Shown here one piece after another: positions 16,902 through 27,344 of a stretch of DNA of 64,000 nucleotides. The translations under genes and the position numbers were made by a program. Numbering within the stretch: position 1 is the stretch's first letter; every line of letters begins with the position of its first letter. The stretch comes from an uncultured Prevotellaceae bacterium. Its GTDB lineage: Bacteria > Bacteroidota > Bacteroidia > Bacteroidales > Bacteroidaceae. Location of the stretch: positions 1-64,000 of the forward strand of contig CADCCB010000012.1 of assembly GCA_902799905.1 (NCBI GenBank). Direction: 5' to 3'. The notes beneath the pieces were generated by a model, which was not told the origin of the DNA, made no database searches, and saw nothing but the letters and a program-made list of their open reading frames with translations.

Positions 16902-17792
16902 ATGGTAGAAATGAACAAAATTGAGCAGGTGCTCAGCAAGTACAACCTTGACATTACTGACGAGGAAGTAAAGGAAGCAGTAAAGAAAATTATTGCCGAG
17001 AAAGTACACGAGAACGACACACCCGAGGTGAAGAAATTCCTGATGGGTAGCGTGGAACTCACCACCCTGAAGACCACAGACAGCGAGACAAGCGTGATGG
17101 CCTTCACAGAGAAAGTCAACCAGTTTGAGGAGGCCTACCCCACCCTACCCCACGTTGCCACCATTTGCGTCTATCCTAAGTTCGCCAAGGTGGTAAGTGA
17201 GACGCTGGAGGTTGAGGGCGTTGAAGTGGCCTGCGTATCAGGCAGTTTCCCCTCATCGCAGTCGCTCATCGAGGTGAAGACCGTAGAGACTTCACTCGCT
17301 GTGAAAGACGGTGCCACAGAGATAGATATCGTGATGAATGTAGGTGCCTTCCTGGACGGCGACTACGACACAGTAGTAGATGAAGTACAGCAGGAAAAGG
17401 AAGCCTGTGGCGAGAAAGACATGAAGGTTATTCTGGAGACAGGATGCCTAAAGACAGCCAAAAACATCAAGATTGCCTCGATTCTGTCGATGTATGGCGG
17501 TGCCGACTACATCAAGACATCAACTGGTAAACTGGAGCCTGCAGCCACACCAGAGGCCGCTTACGTGATGTGCCAGGCCATCAAGGAATACTACGAGCAG
17601 ACAGGCATACAGATCGGTTTTAAGCCCGCTGGAGGCCTTAACAGCGTGATGGACGCCCTCATATACTATACCATCGTGAAAGAGGTTCTGGGCGAGAAAT
17701 GGCTCACCAACAAGTGGTTCCGCATGGGTACTTCAAGACTTGCTAACCTTCTGCTGAGCGAAGTTATCGGAGAAGAAGTGAAGTTCTTCTAA
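16902..17792 (+). CDS. deoC: Deoxyribose-phosphate aldolase
   Basis: The enzyme cleaves 2-deoxyribose-5-phosphate to acetaldehyde and glyceraldehyde-3-phosphate in deoxynucleoside catabolism. It is a TIM barrel of 296 residues, the longer DeoC type. The Schiff-base lysine is Lys205 in ADYIKTSTGK and the second conserved lysine lies in GFKPAGGLNS. An N-terminal helical extension of about 60 residues precedes the barrel. I keep the start at MVEMNKIEQ, since the alternative ATG at codon 4 changes little. It ends the dtd-mazG-deoC operon and is followed by a large hairpin. Confidence 0.95.
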   Translation: MVEMNKIEQVLSKYNLDITDEEVKEAVKKIIAEKVHENDTPEVKKFLMGSVELTTLKTTDSETSVMAFTEKVNQFEEAYPTLPHVATICVYPKFAKVVSETLEVEGVEVACVSGSFPSSQSLIEVKTVETSLAVKDGATEIDIVMNVGAFLDGDYDTVVDEVQQEKEACGEKDMKVILETGCLKTAKNIKIASILSMYGGADYIKTSTGKLEPAATPEAAYVMCQAIKEYYEQTGIQIGFKPAGGLNSVMDALIYYTIVKEVLGEKWLTNKWFRMGTSRLANLLLSEVIGEEVKFF

Positions 17793-17802
17793 GTGAAGAG
17801 TG

Positions 17803-17880
17803 AATAGTAAAAAGTGAAGGATTTGCTTCTGCTCCTGATGCAAGGGCTGTAGCAAATCCTTCACTTTTACTATTACTTTT
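17803..17880. terminator. Long bidirectional terminator-like inverted repeat after deoC
   Basis: The segment 17803-17827 pairs with 17851-17874 over about 24 bp with a single bulge, leaving a 23-nt loop, and a T-rich stretch follows. It sits between convergent deoC and the membrane-protein gene. The left arm has a 7-bp period (GTGAAGA, GTGAATA and so on), like the other heptad tracts in this window. Confidence 0.75.
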
Positions 17881-17884
17881 TACC

Positions 17885-18493
17885 TTATCGTAATTCTTCT
17901 ATCGCATTCACATCGCCTGTTGAGGCACTTATACGTCCCACGGTGTCATCGCTACCTATTGCCAGCAGCACGAAGAGCACGAAGCAGAACATCGTCAGGA
18001 CCAACTTGCCTGTACTCGTTCGTCGTCGCTCTACCCTATCGACATTCTTAAATCCCAGTGAATGAACAAAATAGATATAAAGGAATCCACAAACAATGGC
18101 CATCAAATAAGCCATCACGTCAGAGGAATCATAGGTGCCATGCATAATGCCGAGACCCTGCAGGAACTCGTGAGGAATGCAAATAAAAGGCATCACAAGA
18201 ACGAACATCCAGCAGTCGCGTATCTTGAAGTTCCAGATGCAACCAATGAGGATGCTATAGGCGAAGAGCCAGATGCCGTCAGGCAGGTTGTAGAGCAGCC
18301 AAAAAGGAACCCGTGCAGGATTGTGTTGCAATTCTTCCAGATAATCCAAAATACCAAAAAACTTGAACCAATGGAACATCTTCAGGGTATCTGGGCGGAA
18401 AGAAATATACATCAATCCGCACATCAAGACACACGACAACGCCAAAACAATGGTGCCGGTCTTCAAGAAGATTCTTTTCCTATTCTCTGTCAT
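17885..18493 (-). CDS. Predicted inner-membrane protein, about 6 TM, unknown function
   Basis: I do not recognise a defined family with confidence. I set the start at MTENRKRIFLKTG (18493), giving 202 residues, because a TATCTTTG promoter box on the minus strand (18520-18513) lies only 20 bp upstream. The protein alternates hydrophobic segments (ALSCVLMCGLMYI, WLFAYSILIGCIWNF, CWMFVLVMPFICI, VMAYLMAIVCGFLYIYFVHSL, LTMFCFVLFVLLAIG) with short polar loops. A PHEFLQGLGIMHGTYDSSD loop resembles VanZ-like or small integral membrane proteins. It is monocistronic and convergent with deoC. Confidence 0.6.
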   Translation of the reverse strand: MTENRKRIFLKTGTIVLALSCVLMCGLMYISFRPDTLKMFHWFKFFGILDYLEELQHNPARVPFWLLYNLPDGIWLFAYSILIGCIWNFKIRDCWMFVLVMPFICIPHEFLQGLGIMHGTYDSSDVMAYLMAIVCGFLYIYFVHSLGFKNVDRVERRRTSTGKLVLTMFCFVLFVLLAIGSDDTVGRISASTGDVNAIEELR

Positions 18494-18582
18494 AGTTATC
18501 GGAAAAACTCCGCAAAGATAGACATTTTTTTTGGAATGCCCATCCAAATCAAGTTTAAAATGTGCAAAAAGAGGAAATTTTT

Positions 18583-19560
18583 CTATTTATTACGCTTGAT
18601 GATATACTCAAGATAAGCCATCAGCGACTGTCGTATTTCAGGATCAGGAATCGATTCATCCAGATATTTCAAGGCCTCAGCATGGAAATCCTCCATCCGT
18701 TTCTCGGCATAATCTATACCACCCTGCTGCTTTGTAAACTCCACTAAAACAGCAATTTCATCGTTATTGATGGTGCCTGCCTTCACCTTTTTGGACAGAT
18801 TGATCATCGATTCATAGGGCGAATGGTTCAAAGCATAGATAACAGGAAGCGTCAGTTTGCCCTCAGCCATATCGTTGCCTGTAGGCTTGCCTATCTCCTT
18901 CGAGTCATAATAGTCGAAAATATCATCACGAATCTGGAACATAATACCAAGATTCTGTCCGAACTGACTGGCACGACGCACCTCCTCGTCAGAGGCTCCT
19001 GCAGAGAGCGCACCAATAGCAGCACACGACTCGAAAAGCACGGCCGTCTTCTGCTTAATCACCTCGTAGTAAATGTCTTCTGAGATTTCTTTATTGCTGA
19101 TGTTCCACAACTGCAGCAACTCACCAGAAGCCAGCGTACGACCCAGTTCTGCAAGGTTTTCCACGATACGCTGATCGTTTGTGTACGACACATGAAGCAG
19201 GGCTGTGGAAAGGATGAAATCACCCACCAGCACGGCGGCTTTATTATTATAGGTAGCGTTCACAGAGGCCTGACCACGACGCTCCCCACTCTCATCGACC
19301 ACGTCATCGTGAACCAACGAAGCAGTATGCAGCAACTCCAGTCCGATCGCAGCATTCTGCGTCACACGGGTAACGCCACCATAACTTTTGGCTATCAAAA
19401 GCGTCAAGATTGGACGCATGCGTTTTCCTCCTCGCTGACGGATATGCGCCAACACCTCAGAAAGCAGCCTGTCGCCGTGTGTCAACGACTGGTTAAACAA
19501 GTCGGTAAACTCAGAAAATTCACGTTCTATGGGTTGTTTGATGAGCGATAATTGGTCCAT
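18583..19560 (-). CDS. Long-chain polyprenyl diphosphate synthase
   Basis: A trans-prenyltransferase that extends farnesyl diphosphate with IPP to the side chain of menaquinone (probably C40 or longer). The 325-residue protein has the first aspartate-rich motif DDVVDESGERRG (85-96) and the second RDDIFDY (211-217). The GGKRMRP stretch near the N-terminus binds IPP. The product length is set by residues before the first motif and cannot be predicted reliably here. The gene is divergent from polA, and a TACTTTTG box on the minus strand (19585-19578) is a likely promoter element. IspB/HepT-type naming would be a guess. Confidence 0.92.
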   Translation of the reverse strand: MDQLSLIKQPIEREFSEFTDLFNQSLTHGDRLLSEVLAHIRQRGGKRMRPILTLLIAKSYGGVTRVTQNAAIGLELLHTASLVHDDVVDESGERRGQASVNATYNNKAAVLVGDFILSTALLHVSYTNDQRIVENLAELGRTLASGELLQLWNISNKEISEDIYYEVIKQKTAVLFESCAAIGALSAGASDEEVRRASQFGQNLGIMFQIRDDIFDYYDSKEIGKPTGNDMAEGKLTLPVIYALNHSPYESMINLSKKVKAGTINNDEIAVLVEFTKQQGGIDYAEKRMEDFHAEALKYLDESIPDPEIRQSLMAYLEYIIKRNK

Positions 19561-19647
19561 TTCTCAGAATTTTGATACAAAAGTAGTGAAAATATCGCGA
19601 TATTGGAAAATTTTTTAGTAATTTTACACGAAAATTCTGAAAATAGT

Positions 19648-22416
19648 ATGGATAAACTCTTTTTGCTCGACGCGTATGCCCTGATTTACAGGTCGTACTA
19701 CGCTTTTATCAAGAACCCGCGCATCAATTCGAAGGGGCTCAACACATCGGCCATCATTGGCTTTGTCAACACCCTCCAGGAGGTCATTGAAAAAGAGAAG
19801 CCAAAGTATCTGGGCGTTGCCTTTGACCCTCATGGGCCAACCTTCCGGAGTGAGGAGTTTCCAGCCTACAAGGCTCAACGCGAAGCCACTCCTGAGGATA
19901 TACGCAAGGCTGTGCCCATCATCAAAAACCTGCTGGAAGCCTATCATATCCCCGTACTTCAGGTAGATGGTTTTGAGGCTGATGACGTGATTGGTACGCT
20001 GGCCAAAAAGGCAGATTCCATCGAAGGCATAGAAACCTATATGCTGACACCTGATAAAGACTACGGTCAACTGGTTAGTGAACGAGTTAAAATCTATCGC
20101 CCCCGTCATGGTGGCGGCTACGAGGTGATGGGACCTAAAGAGGTATGCATGAAATATGGCATCACTACCCCACTCCAAGTCATCGATTTGCTGGCATTGA
20201 TGGGCGACTCGGCAGACAACTTCCCAGGATGTCCAGGTGTGGGTGAAAAGACTGCCGCCAAACTCATCAACGACTTCCACACGGTGAACGAACTCCTACA
20301 ACGAACTGGTGAATTGAAGGGTGCCTTGAAAACAAAAGTGGAAGATCACGTCGATGACATCCGCATGTCTTACTTCCTTGCCACCATCCGAACCGATGTA
20401 CCCATCGACCTCAATCTTGATGAATTGGTGATGAAAGGTCCTGACGAGGAAAAACTTGCTGCGCTCTTCACAGAACTGGAGTTCAAGGCGTTGACGAACA
20501 GAGTTATTAAAAAAACTGAAAAAGTGGTAAAACCTGCAAATGCACAACTCGATTTGTTTGCAGAATTTGCGACCAACGACTCAGGCAGCCAAGAATTTTC
20601 TTCTTTTGAGAGCCTTAAAACGACCCCTCATGAATACAAACTCGTTGAAAATGAGGAAGAAATACAAAAACTTTGTGACTTTTTTAGGACAAAAGATTTT
20701 CTCGTTCTAGACACAGAAACTACTTCGACGCAGCCAATCGATGCAGAATTGGTGGGTTTGAGTTTCTCTGTAGAGGAACACAAGGCATTTTATGTGCCCA
20801 TTCCGGCTAATCGTGAAGAAGCGTTGCGAATTGTTAATATCTTTAAACCACTCTATGAAGATGCCTCCATCTTGAAAATCGGACAGAACTTGAAGTACGA
20901 TTTGGAAGTACTAAGGAATTATGACGTCCGACTGCAAGGTCCGATGTGGGACACGATGATAGCCCATTATCTTATCCAGCCCGAACTGCGTCACAATATG
21001 GACTATATGGCAGAAATCTACCTCAACTACCAGACAGTACATATTGACGAACTAATAGGACCGAAGGGTAAGAACCAACGTTCGATGCGTGACCTCACGC
21101 CTAACGAAGTCTATGAGTACGCCTGCGAGGATGCAGACATCACGTTACAGTTGAAGAACAAACTGGAGGCAGAACTGAAGAAGCATGAGTGCGAGCAACT
21201 CTTCTACGACATAGAGATACCCTTGATGCCTGTACTGGCAGAAATGGAGATAAACGGCGTGTGCATCGACACGGAATCGCTACAAGAAACGTCAAAAGTT
21301 TTGACTAACCGTTGTCAGGAAATTGAGGCACGCATCTATGAACTAGCAGGACAGCCATTCAATATTGCCTCCCCCAAACAGGTTGGCGAGATACTGTTTG
21401 AAAAACTGAAAATTGTAGAAAAGGCCAAGAAGACCAAGACAGGTCAATACGTGACGAGTGAGGAAGTACTTCAGCAACTGAAGAACAAACACGAGATAGT
21501 GGCTGACATACTGGAACACAGAGGGTTGAAGAAACTCATAGGCACCTACATTGATGCTCTGCCAAAACTGATCAACCCACGCACAGGCCACATCCATACA
21601 TCGTTCAACCAGACCGTAACAGCCACAGGACGACTGTCGTCTTCAGATCCTAACCTACAGAATATTCCCATCCGCGGAGAAGACGGTAAGGAGATTCGCA
21701 AAGCCTTCATACCTGAGCCAGGTTGTCTGTTTTTTTCAGCAGACTATAGCCAGATTGAACTGCGCGTGATGGCCCACTTGTCGGGAGATGAAAACATGAT
21801 TCGTGTATTCCAAGAAGGACACGACCTGCATGCAGCCACCGCCGCCAATATCTACAAGAAAACGATAGAAGAAGTGACACGTGACGAGCGAACCAAGTCG
21901 AAACGCGCCAACTTCGGTATCATCTACGGCATCACCATCTTTGGATTGGCCGAGCGTCTCGATATCAGCCGCGACGAAGCAAAGAGGTTGATAGACGGCT
22001 ACTTCCAAACCTTCCCACAAGTGCATGACTACATGGAGCGCTCAAAACAGATTGCCCGCGAAAAGGGTTATGTCACAACACTCTTCGGTCGTCGTCGCTA
22101 TCTGCCAGATATCAATTCTCAAAATGCTACTGTTCGTGGTTTTGCTGAGCGAAACGCCATCAATGCTCCCATTCAGGGCACCGCTGCCGATATCATCAAG
22201 GTGGCCATGATCCGCATCTTCCAGCGTTTCCAAAAAGAAGGTATCCGTTCGAAAATGATTCTTCAGGTGCACGACGAACTCAACTTCAGCGTCTATCCCG
22301 ACGAGAAAGAGCAAGTGGAGCACATCGTGCTGGAAGAAATGCAGAATGCTTTCAAGATGAAAGTACCCCTCGTGGCCGACTCTGGATTTGGAAGCAATTG
22401 GTTAGAGGCACATTAA
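19648..22416 (+). CDS. polA: DNA polymerase I
   Basis: The repair and Okazaki-fragment-maturation polymerase, 922 residues from MDKLFLLDAYALIYRSYYAF (19648). The frame is open 15 codons upstream but homology starts here. Residues 1-290 form the 5'-3' exonuclease (FEADDVIGTLA, TPDKDYGQL). From about 330 there is a 3'-5' exonuclease with its acidic residues still present (LVLDTETTS, KIGQNLKYDLE, YACEDADITLQ), so proofreading is probably active. The polymerase shows FSADYSQIELRVMAHLSGD, RTKSKRANFGIIYG and ILQVHDELNF. It is divergent from the polyprenyl synthase gene and is followed 41 bp later by an HI0933-type gene. Confidence 0.97.
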   Translation: MDKLFLLDAYALIYRSYYAFIKNPRINSKGLNTSAIIGFVNTLQEVIEKEKPKYLGVAFDPHGPTFRSEEFPAYKAQREATPEDIRKAVPIIKNLLEAYHIPVLQVDGFEADDVIGTLAKKADSIEGIETYMLTPDKDYGQLVSERVKIYRPRHGGGYEVMGPKEVCMKYGITTPLQVIDLLALMGDSADNFPGCPGVGEKTAAKLINDFHTVNELLQRTGELKGALKTKVEDHVDDIRMSYFLATIRTDVPIDLNLDELVMKGPDEEKLAALFTELEFKALTNRVIKKTEKVVKPANAQLDLFAEFATNDSGSQEFSSFESLKTTPHEYKLVENEEEIQKLCDFFRTKDFLVLDTETTSTQPIDAELVGLSFSVEEHKAFYVPIPANREEALRIVNIFKPLYEDASILKIGQNLKYDLEVLRNYDVRLQGPMWDTMIAHYLIQPELRHNMDYMAEIYLNYQTVHIDELIGPKGKNQRSMRDLTPNEVYEYACEDADITLQLKNKLEAELKKHECEQLFYDIEIPLMPVLAEMEINGVCIDTESLQETSKVLTNRCQEIEARIYELAGQPFNIASPKQVGEILFEKLKIVEKAKKTKTGQYVTSEEVLQQLKNKHEIVADILEHRGLKKLIGTYIDALPKLINPRTGHIHTSFNQTVTATGRLSSSDPNLQNIPIRGEDGKEIRKAFIPEPGCLFFSADYSQIELRVMAHLSGDENMIRVFQEGHDLHAATAANIYKKTIEEVTRDERTKSKRANFGIIYGITIFGLAERLDISRDEAKRLIDGYFQTFPQVHDYMERSKQIAREKGYVTTLFGRRRYLPDINSQNATVRGFAERNAINAPIQGTAADIIKVAMIRIFQRFQKEGIRSKMILQVHDELNFSVYPDEKEQVEHIVLEEMQNAFKMKVPLVADSGFGSNWLEAH

Positions 22417-22456
22417 AAAATGAAAGAATAAAAGAATGAAAAAGTTGAAATAAAAA

Positions 22457-23647
22457 GTGAGTAAGACGGCTATCATAGGCGGTGGAGCAGCAGGGTTCTT
22501 CCTGGCTATCAACCTGAAGGAGATGTGTCCACAAATGGAAGTCACTATCTTCGAGCGAGGCAAAAAAGTGCTCCGCAAGGTGGAGGTGTCGGGTGGGGGA
22601 CGTTGCAACTGCACTAACTCGTTCGAAGCAGTCAAGGACTTGCAGAGCGTCTATCCTCGCGGTCACCGTCTGATGAAGCGTCTTTTCAAACTGTTCAACC
22701 ACGAGGATGCCTTCCAATGGTTTGAAGACCGAGGGGTGGCTCTTGTAACCCAAGACGACCACTGTGTATTTCCACGTTCTCAAGACTCACACACCATCAT
22801 CAATCTCTTCCTGAATGAATCCAGGCGGCTGGGTATCAGCATCAAAACAGATGCAGGAATTGATTCGCTCGATCAACTAAGCGACTATGATTATATCTGC
22901 ATCACCACTGGTGGCCAACCTCGCGAAGAGAACCTCTCCTGGCTCGGACATCCCATAGAAAAGCCCGTGCCGTCGCTCTTCACCTTCAACATCGAAGATC
23001 CCATACTAAGAACCCTGATGGGCACGGTCGTTGAAGATGCTACGACAATGATTCCCAGTACTAAACTGCGTGCTTCAGGCCCATTGCTCATTACTCACTG
23101 GGGCATGAGCGGTCCTGCCATCCTCAGGCTGTCCAGTTATGCAGCACGCCTGTTGAATGAACACGATTATCGAATGCCTCTGACCGTCAACTGGACCAGC
23201 CATAACGAGGCTGATATCCGTCAGGAACTAGAGTTAATCTGTCGACAGCATCCTCAGAAACAACTGCAGACCATCCGACCATTCGCTCTTCCTCAACGGC
23301 TTTGGACCTATCTGTTGGAAAAGAGCATGAAGGGTAGGGGAGAGGCCCCCTGGGGAAGTCTGAACCAGAAAGAGCAAAACCGACTGGTCAACGTACTGAT
23401 GAACGACACATATCAAATATCTGGACGTGCTGCCTTCAAGGATGAGTTCGTCACTTGCGGCGGCATTGCTCTCTCGGCTGTCAACCCTGCTACTCTGGAG
23501 AGTCGCGTGCGTAGCCATCTCTACTTTGCTGGCGAGATTCTTGACATTGATGGTGTCACTGGCGGCTTCAACTTTCAGGCCGCTTGGACGACTGGCTACA
23601 CTGTTGCCAAGGCCATTCATGAAGATTTTAGGCAAAATATTTTGTAG
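22457..23647 (+). CDS. HI0933/YhiN family flavoprotein
   Basis: A 396-residue NAD(P)/FAD-dependent oxidoreductase of unknown substrate. The start is a GTG at 22457, read as MSKTAIIGGGAAGFFLA with the FAD motif GGGAAG directly after; no ATG fits. Other family marks are RKVEVSGGGRCNCTNS, RAFPRSQ-like VFPRSQDSHTI, GHPIEKPVPSLFTF and the C-terminal FAD segment FAGEILDIDGVTGGFNFQAAWTTGYTVAKA. The family includes proteins proposed to act in tRNA or lipid chemistry, but its function is not settled. It follows polA after 40 bp of A-rich sequence and is probably co-transcribed. Confidence 0.9.
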   Translation: MSKTAIIGGGAAGFFLAINLKEMCPQMEVTIFERGKKVLRKVEVSGGGRCNCTNSFEAVKDLQSVYPRGHRLMKRLFKLFNHEDAFQWFEDRGVALVTQDDHCVFPRSQDSHTIINLFLNESRRLGISIKTDAGIDSLDQLSDYDYICITTGGQPREENLSWLGHPIEKPVPSLFTFNIEDPILRTLMGTVVEDATTMIPSTKLRASGPLLITHWGMSGPAILRLSSYAARLLNEHDYRMPLTVNWTSHNEADIRQELELICRQHPQKQLQTIRPFALPQRLWTYLLEKSMKGRGEAPWGSLNQKEQNRLVNVLMNDTYQISGRAAFKDEFVTCGGIALSAVNPATLESRVRSHLYFAGEILDIDGVTGGFNFQAAWTTGYTVAKAIHEDFRQNIL

Positions 23648-23671
23648 TCTCGCAAAGAAAGTTTATCTTTG
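23641..23671 (+). promoter_or_regulatory. Promoter for the secreted CxxC protein
   Basis: TTTG (23641-23644), overlapping the stop of the preceding gene, and TATCTTTG (23664-23671) are 19 bp apart. The downstream gene starts at 23731 after a 59-bp leader. Confidence 0.7.
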
Positions 23672-23730
23672 CAAAGTAAAAATACATCCTACACAAACTA
23701 ACAATAGAAAATACGTTTAACTAAATCCTT

Positions 23731-24381
23731 ATGAAGATGAAAACAAATATGAACAGACTCGTAGCATTGGTCATGATGATAACCTTTGCTACTGGCATTT
23801 TTGCACAGAACAACGGACGGTTGTTGTACAACGACACCTATACCAGCAATGGTATATATGTGCTGGATGGACAATGGTACAACAATGGTCCACGCATGCT
23901 TACCTCATTCCAGATTTACGAGAACTATCTTTATTCTGGTAATATGACATTACCTTATAGGGGCAACGTGACTTACATGGGGTACCAGTGTCGATGCTAT
24001 GGTACCAACAACGACAGTTATTATATGGTGGCCAACAATGGGGTAGTGATGTACTACTTCAGTTTTACGACTACTTATCCTATAATGGGTACAGTCAGAT
24101 CCACATCGGTCTCTTTCTATGATAAGGGTAACACGCTCGGTGCTTACAGCAACCCAAACATGGGAGGAGGCTACACGTCACCACCGACGACAACCACTAC
24201 ACCAACACGTACCCCTCGTACCTGTGGTTTGTGCAACGGACGCGGCACCGTTGGTACCGATGAGGGTGTGAGCAACTATGGAAGTGACAAGAAGAAGTGG
24301 TGTGCCGACTGTCGCACTTATGTCTATCTGAACCATTATCACAAGACCTGTCCAAGTTGTAACGGACGCGGTAAGTGGTAA
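23731..24381 (+). CDS. Secreted protein with DnaJ-type CxxCxGxG motifs
   Basis: I do not recognise a named family. The 216-residue protein has a clear signal peptide (cleavage after about Ala25, IFA-QNN). Next comes a tyrosine- and asparagine-rich beta-type region (26-145), then a low-complexity PPTTTTTPTRTP linker. The C-terminus carries three CxxC pairs: CGLCNGRGT (165-173), CADC (191-194) and CPSCNGRGKW (207-216, the very end). CxxCxGxG repeats bind zinc in DnaJ, but here they sit on an exported protein. Many Bacteroidales have similar small secreted proteins. The gene has its own promoter and terminator. Confidence 0.7.
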   Translation: MKMKTNMNRLVALVMMITFATGIFAQNNGRLLYNDTYTSNGIYVLDGQWYNNGPRMLTSFQIYENYLYSGNMTLPYRGNVTYMGYQCRCYGTNNDSYYMVANNGVVMYYFSFTTTYPIMGTVRSTSVSFYDKGNTLGAYSNPNMGGGYTSPPTTTTTPTRTPRTCGLCNGRGTVGTDEGVSNYGSDKKKWCADCRTYVYLNHYHKTCPSCNGRGKW

Positions 24382-24401
24382 ATAGGCAAAGAACTGTTTG
24401 G

Positions 24402-24432
24402 AAGCGGAAAATGCAGTTTTTCCGCTTTTTTC
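24402..24432 (+). terminator. Rho-independent terminator
   Basis: The stem 24402-24411 pairs with 24418-24427 (AAGCGGAAAA with TTTTCCGCTT) around a 6-nt loop and is followed by a T-run. It ends the secreted CxxC-protein gene, and the leuS promoter starts just after. Confidence 0.85.
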
Positions 24433-24463
24433 TTTGTCATCTCAGAGAATAGTCGTATCTTTG
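24433..24463 (+). promoter_or_regulatory. Promoter for leuS
   Basis: TTTG (24433-24436), 19 bp, TATCTTTG (24456-24463). It lies directly behind the preceding terminator, and the leuS ATG is 34 bp downstream. Confidence 0.75.
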
Positions 24464-24497
24464 CAGATTAGGAAATAACAAATACAAAGACAAGTAT

Positions 24498-27344
24498 ATG
24501 GAATATAACTTCAGAGAGATTGAAAAGAAATGGCAGAAGCGTTGGGTTGACAACGGCATCTACCGTGTTGTGGAAGATGATAAAAAGAAAAAATTCTATG
24601 TGCTCAACATGTTCCCGTATCCTTCAGGAGCAGGCTTGCATGTTGGTCATCCTCTTGGCTATATCGCCTCCGACATCTATGCCCGCTACAAGCGTCTGAA
24701 AGGCTTCAACGTGCTGAATCCCATGGGTTATGATGCCTATGGACTGCCCGCTGAGCAATACGCCATCCAGACTGGTCAGCATCCCGCCATTACTACCGAG
24801 CGGAATATCAATCGCTACCGCGAACAACTGGACAAGATAGGTTTTTCGTTTGACTGGAGTAGGGAAGTGCGTACCTGCGATCCCGACTATTATCATTGGA
24901 CGCAATGGGCTTTCCAGCGCATGTTCAAGTCTTATTTCAGTATCTCTTCGCAAAAGGCTCAGCCTACTATCAAACTCATTGAGCACTTCGAACTGATGGG
25001 TACTGAGAACTGTGGTGCCCTAGGTACTGAGGAACTGCACTTCACAGCCAGCGACTGGGCTGGTTTCTCTGAGAAGAAGAAGCAGGAGGTGCTGATGAAC
25101 TACCGCATAGCCTATCTGGCCGAGACGATGGTCAACTGGTGTCCTGCATTAGGTACCGTGCTGGCCAACGACGAGGTTATCAATGGTGTCAGCGAGCGTG
25201 GCGGCTATCCTGTAGAACAGAAGAAGATGCGCCAGTGGTGCTTGCGTACCTCGGCTTATGCTCAGCGTCTGCTTGACGGATTGGAGGAGATTGACTGGAC
25301 TGACTCGCTGAAAGAAGCCCAGCGCAACTGGATTGGTCGCTCAGAGGGTACGGAAATGGAGTTCAATGTAGCCGACTCTGACAAGCATTTCACCATATTC
25401 ACCACTCGTGCCGATACCATCTTCGGTGTTACATTCATGGTGCTGGCTCCAGAGTCAGAACTGGTGAAAGAACTGACCACACCCGATCAGCAGCAGGCTG
25501 TTGACGAATATCTTGCCTATGTGAAAAAACGCACCGAACGTGAACGTCAAATGGACCATAGCGTCACTGGTGTCTTCTCTGGCTCCTATGCCATCAATCC
25601 CTTCACTGGCGAACGTATCCCCATTTGGATTGCCGAATATGTGTTGGCAGGCTACGGTACTGGTGCCATTATGGCTGTGCCTGCTCACGACAGTCGCGAC
25701 TATGCCTTTGCCCGTCACTTCAACCTGCCCATCATCCCACTGATTGAGGGTGCTGATGTGAGCGAAGAGAGTTTCGATGCCAAAGAAGGTATCGTGATGA
25801 ACTCACCAGCAGCAGGAAAGACCGCACTCGACGGCTTTACGTTGAATGGACTGACCGTCAAAGAGGCTATTGCAGCCACAAAGAAATTCGTCACTGAGCA
25901 CAACCTCGGTCGTGTAAAGGTGAACTATCGTCTGCGCGATGCAATCTTCTCACGTCAGCGCTACTGGGGTGAGCCGTTCCCTGTCTACTACAAGGATGAT
26001 ATGCCCTACATGATTCCGAAGGAGTGCCTGCCATTGCAATTACCAGATATCGATGAATACAAGCCCACTGAGACCGGTGAGCCTCCATTGGGCCGTGCTA
26101 AAAAATGGGCATGGGATACCAAGACCGATAGTGTGGTCGATTGTTCGGCAATCGATAATAAGTCCGTCTTCCCCTTGGAACTGAACACGATGCCTGGCTT
26201 TGCAGGCTCCAGCGCCTATTATCTGCGCTATATGGATCCCAACAACGGCCGTGCTTTGGTTGGAAAGGATGCTGATGAGTATTGGCGCAATGTCGATCTC
26301 TATGTAGGTGGTTCAGAGCATGCCACCGGCCACCTGATCTATTCCCGTTTCTGGAATAAGTTCCTCTATGACTCAGGCTATTCCTGCGAGGACGAGCCGT
26401 TCAAGAAACTCGTCAATCAGGGTATGATCCAGGGCCGTTCTAACTTCGTCTATCGCATCAATTCTGACGACAAGGAGAAACCTACATTCGTCAGCCTCAA
26501 CCTGAAAGACCAGTACGAGGTGACTCCTATTCATGTCGATGTAAACATCGTGGAAAACGATATCCTCGACATTGAAGCCTTCAAGGCCTGGCGTCCAGAA
26601 TACCAGAATGCCGAGTTCATCCTCGAAGATGGCAAATACGTCTGCGGATGGGCTATCGAGAAGATGTCAAAGTCGATGTTCAACGTGGTGAATCCCGATA
26701 TGATTGTTGAGAAATACGGTGCCGACACACTACGCATCTTTGAGATGTTCCTTGGCCCTGTGGAACAGTCGAAGCCCTGGGATCCCAAGAACATCGAAGG
26801 CAGTCACCGCTTCCTCAAGAAGTTCTGGAACCTCTGCTCAGCATGCAGCGACAATGTCAATGCTGACGTTGCTCCCACTCCCGACGAACTGAAGAGCCTG
26901 CACAAACTCATCAAGAAGGTCACCCAGGACATCGAGCAGTTCTCATACAACACTTCCATCTCTGCCTTTATGATCTGCGTCAACGAACTGTCGCAACAAA
27001 AATGCAAGAATGCCGATGTGGCCCGTACACTCACCATCCTCATCGCTCCCTTCGCGCCCCATATTGCTGAGGAACTTTGGGAAATGCTGGGAGGCAAGGG
27101 TAGTGTCTGCGATGCCCAATGGCCTGAGTGGAACGAGGAATATCTGGTGGAAAGCCAGGTAAAGATGGGAGTGGCCATCAACGGTAAGACCCGCTTCGAG
27201 ATTCAGTTGGCCGCAGATGCCGATAATCCCACCATCGAACAGTTGGTACGTAGCGACGAGCGTACTGCCAAATATGTGGAAGGCAAACAAATTGCAAAGG
27301 TTATCATCGTCCCTAAGCGTATGGTGAACATCGTTGTGAAATAA
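24498..27344 (+). CDS. leuS: Leucyl-tRNA synthetase
   Basis: A class I aminoacyl-tRNA synthetase charging tRNA-Leu. The 948-residue protein has HVGH (48-51) in [16 protein letters not shown] and KMSKS at 722-726. Between them lies the CP1 editing domain ([15 protein letters not shown] with the conserved Asp, and [11 protein letters not shown]), and the anticodon-binding C-terminal part follows. The zinc-1 region is of the Bacteroidetes type, with an extended insert between the two halves. The first gene of a leuS-yitT-rdgB-porZ-like string, it ends directly at the next ATG. Confidence 0.97.
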   Translation: MEYNFREIEKKWQKRWVDNGIYRVVEDDKKKKFYVLNMFPYPSGAGLHVGHPLGYIASDIYARYKRLKGFNVLNPMGYDAYGLPAEQYAIQTGQHPAITTERNINRYREQLDKIGFSFDWSREVRTCDPDYYHWTQWAFQRMFKSYFSISSQKAQPTIKLIEHFELMGTENCGALGTEELHFTASDWAGFSEKKKQEVLMNYRIAYLAETMVNWCPALGTVLANDEVINGVSERGGYPVEQKKMRQWCLRTSAYAQRLLDGLEEIDWTDSLKEAQRNWIGRSEGTEMEFNVADSDKHFTIFTTRADTIFGVTFMVLAPESELVKELTTPDQQQAVDEYLAYVKKRTERERQMDHSVTGVFSGSYAINPFTGERIPIWIAEYVLAGYGTGAIMAVPAHDSRDYAFARHFNLPIIPLIEGADVSEESFDAKEGIVMNSPAAGKTALDGFTLNGLTVKEAIAATKKFVTEHNLGRVKVNYRLRDAIFSRQRYWGEPFPVYYKDDMPYMIPKECLPLQLPDIDEYKPTETGEPPLGRAKKWAWDTKTDSVVDCSAIDNKSVFPLELNTMPGFAGSSAYYLRYMDPNNGRALVGKDADEYWRNVDLYVGGSEHATGHLIYSRFWNKFLYDSGYSCEDEPFKKLVNQGMIQGRSNFVYRINSDDKEKPTFVSLNLKDQYEVTPIHVDVNIVENDILDIEAFKAWRPEYQNAEFILEDGKYVCGWAIEKMSKSMFNVVNPDMIVEKYGADTLRIFEMFLGPVEQSKPWDPKNIEGSHRFLKKFWNLCSACSDNVNADVAPTPDELKSLHKLIKKVTQDIEQFSYNTSISAFMICVNELSQQKCKNADVARTLTILIAPFAPHIAEELWEMLGGKGSVCDAQWPEWNEEYLVESQVKMGVAINGKTRFEIQLAADADNPTIEQLVRSDERTAKYVEGKQIAKVIIVPKRMVNIVVK

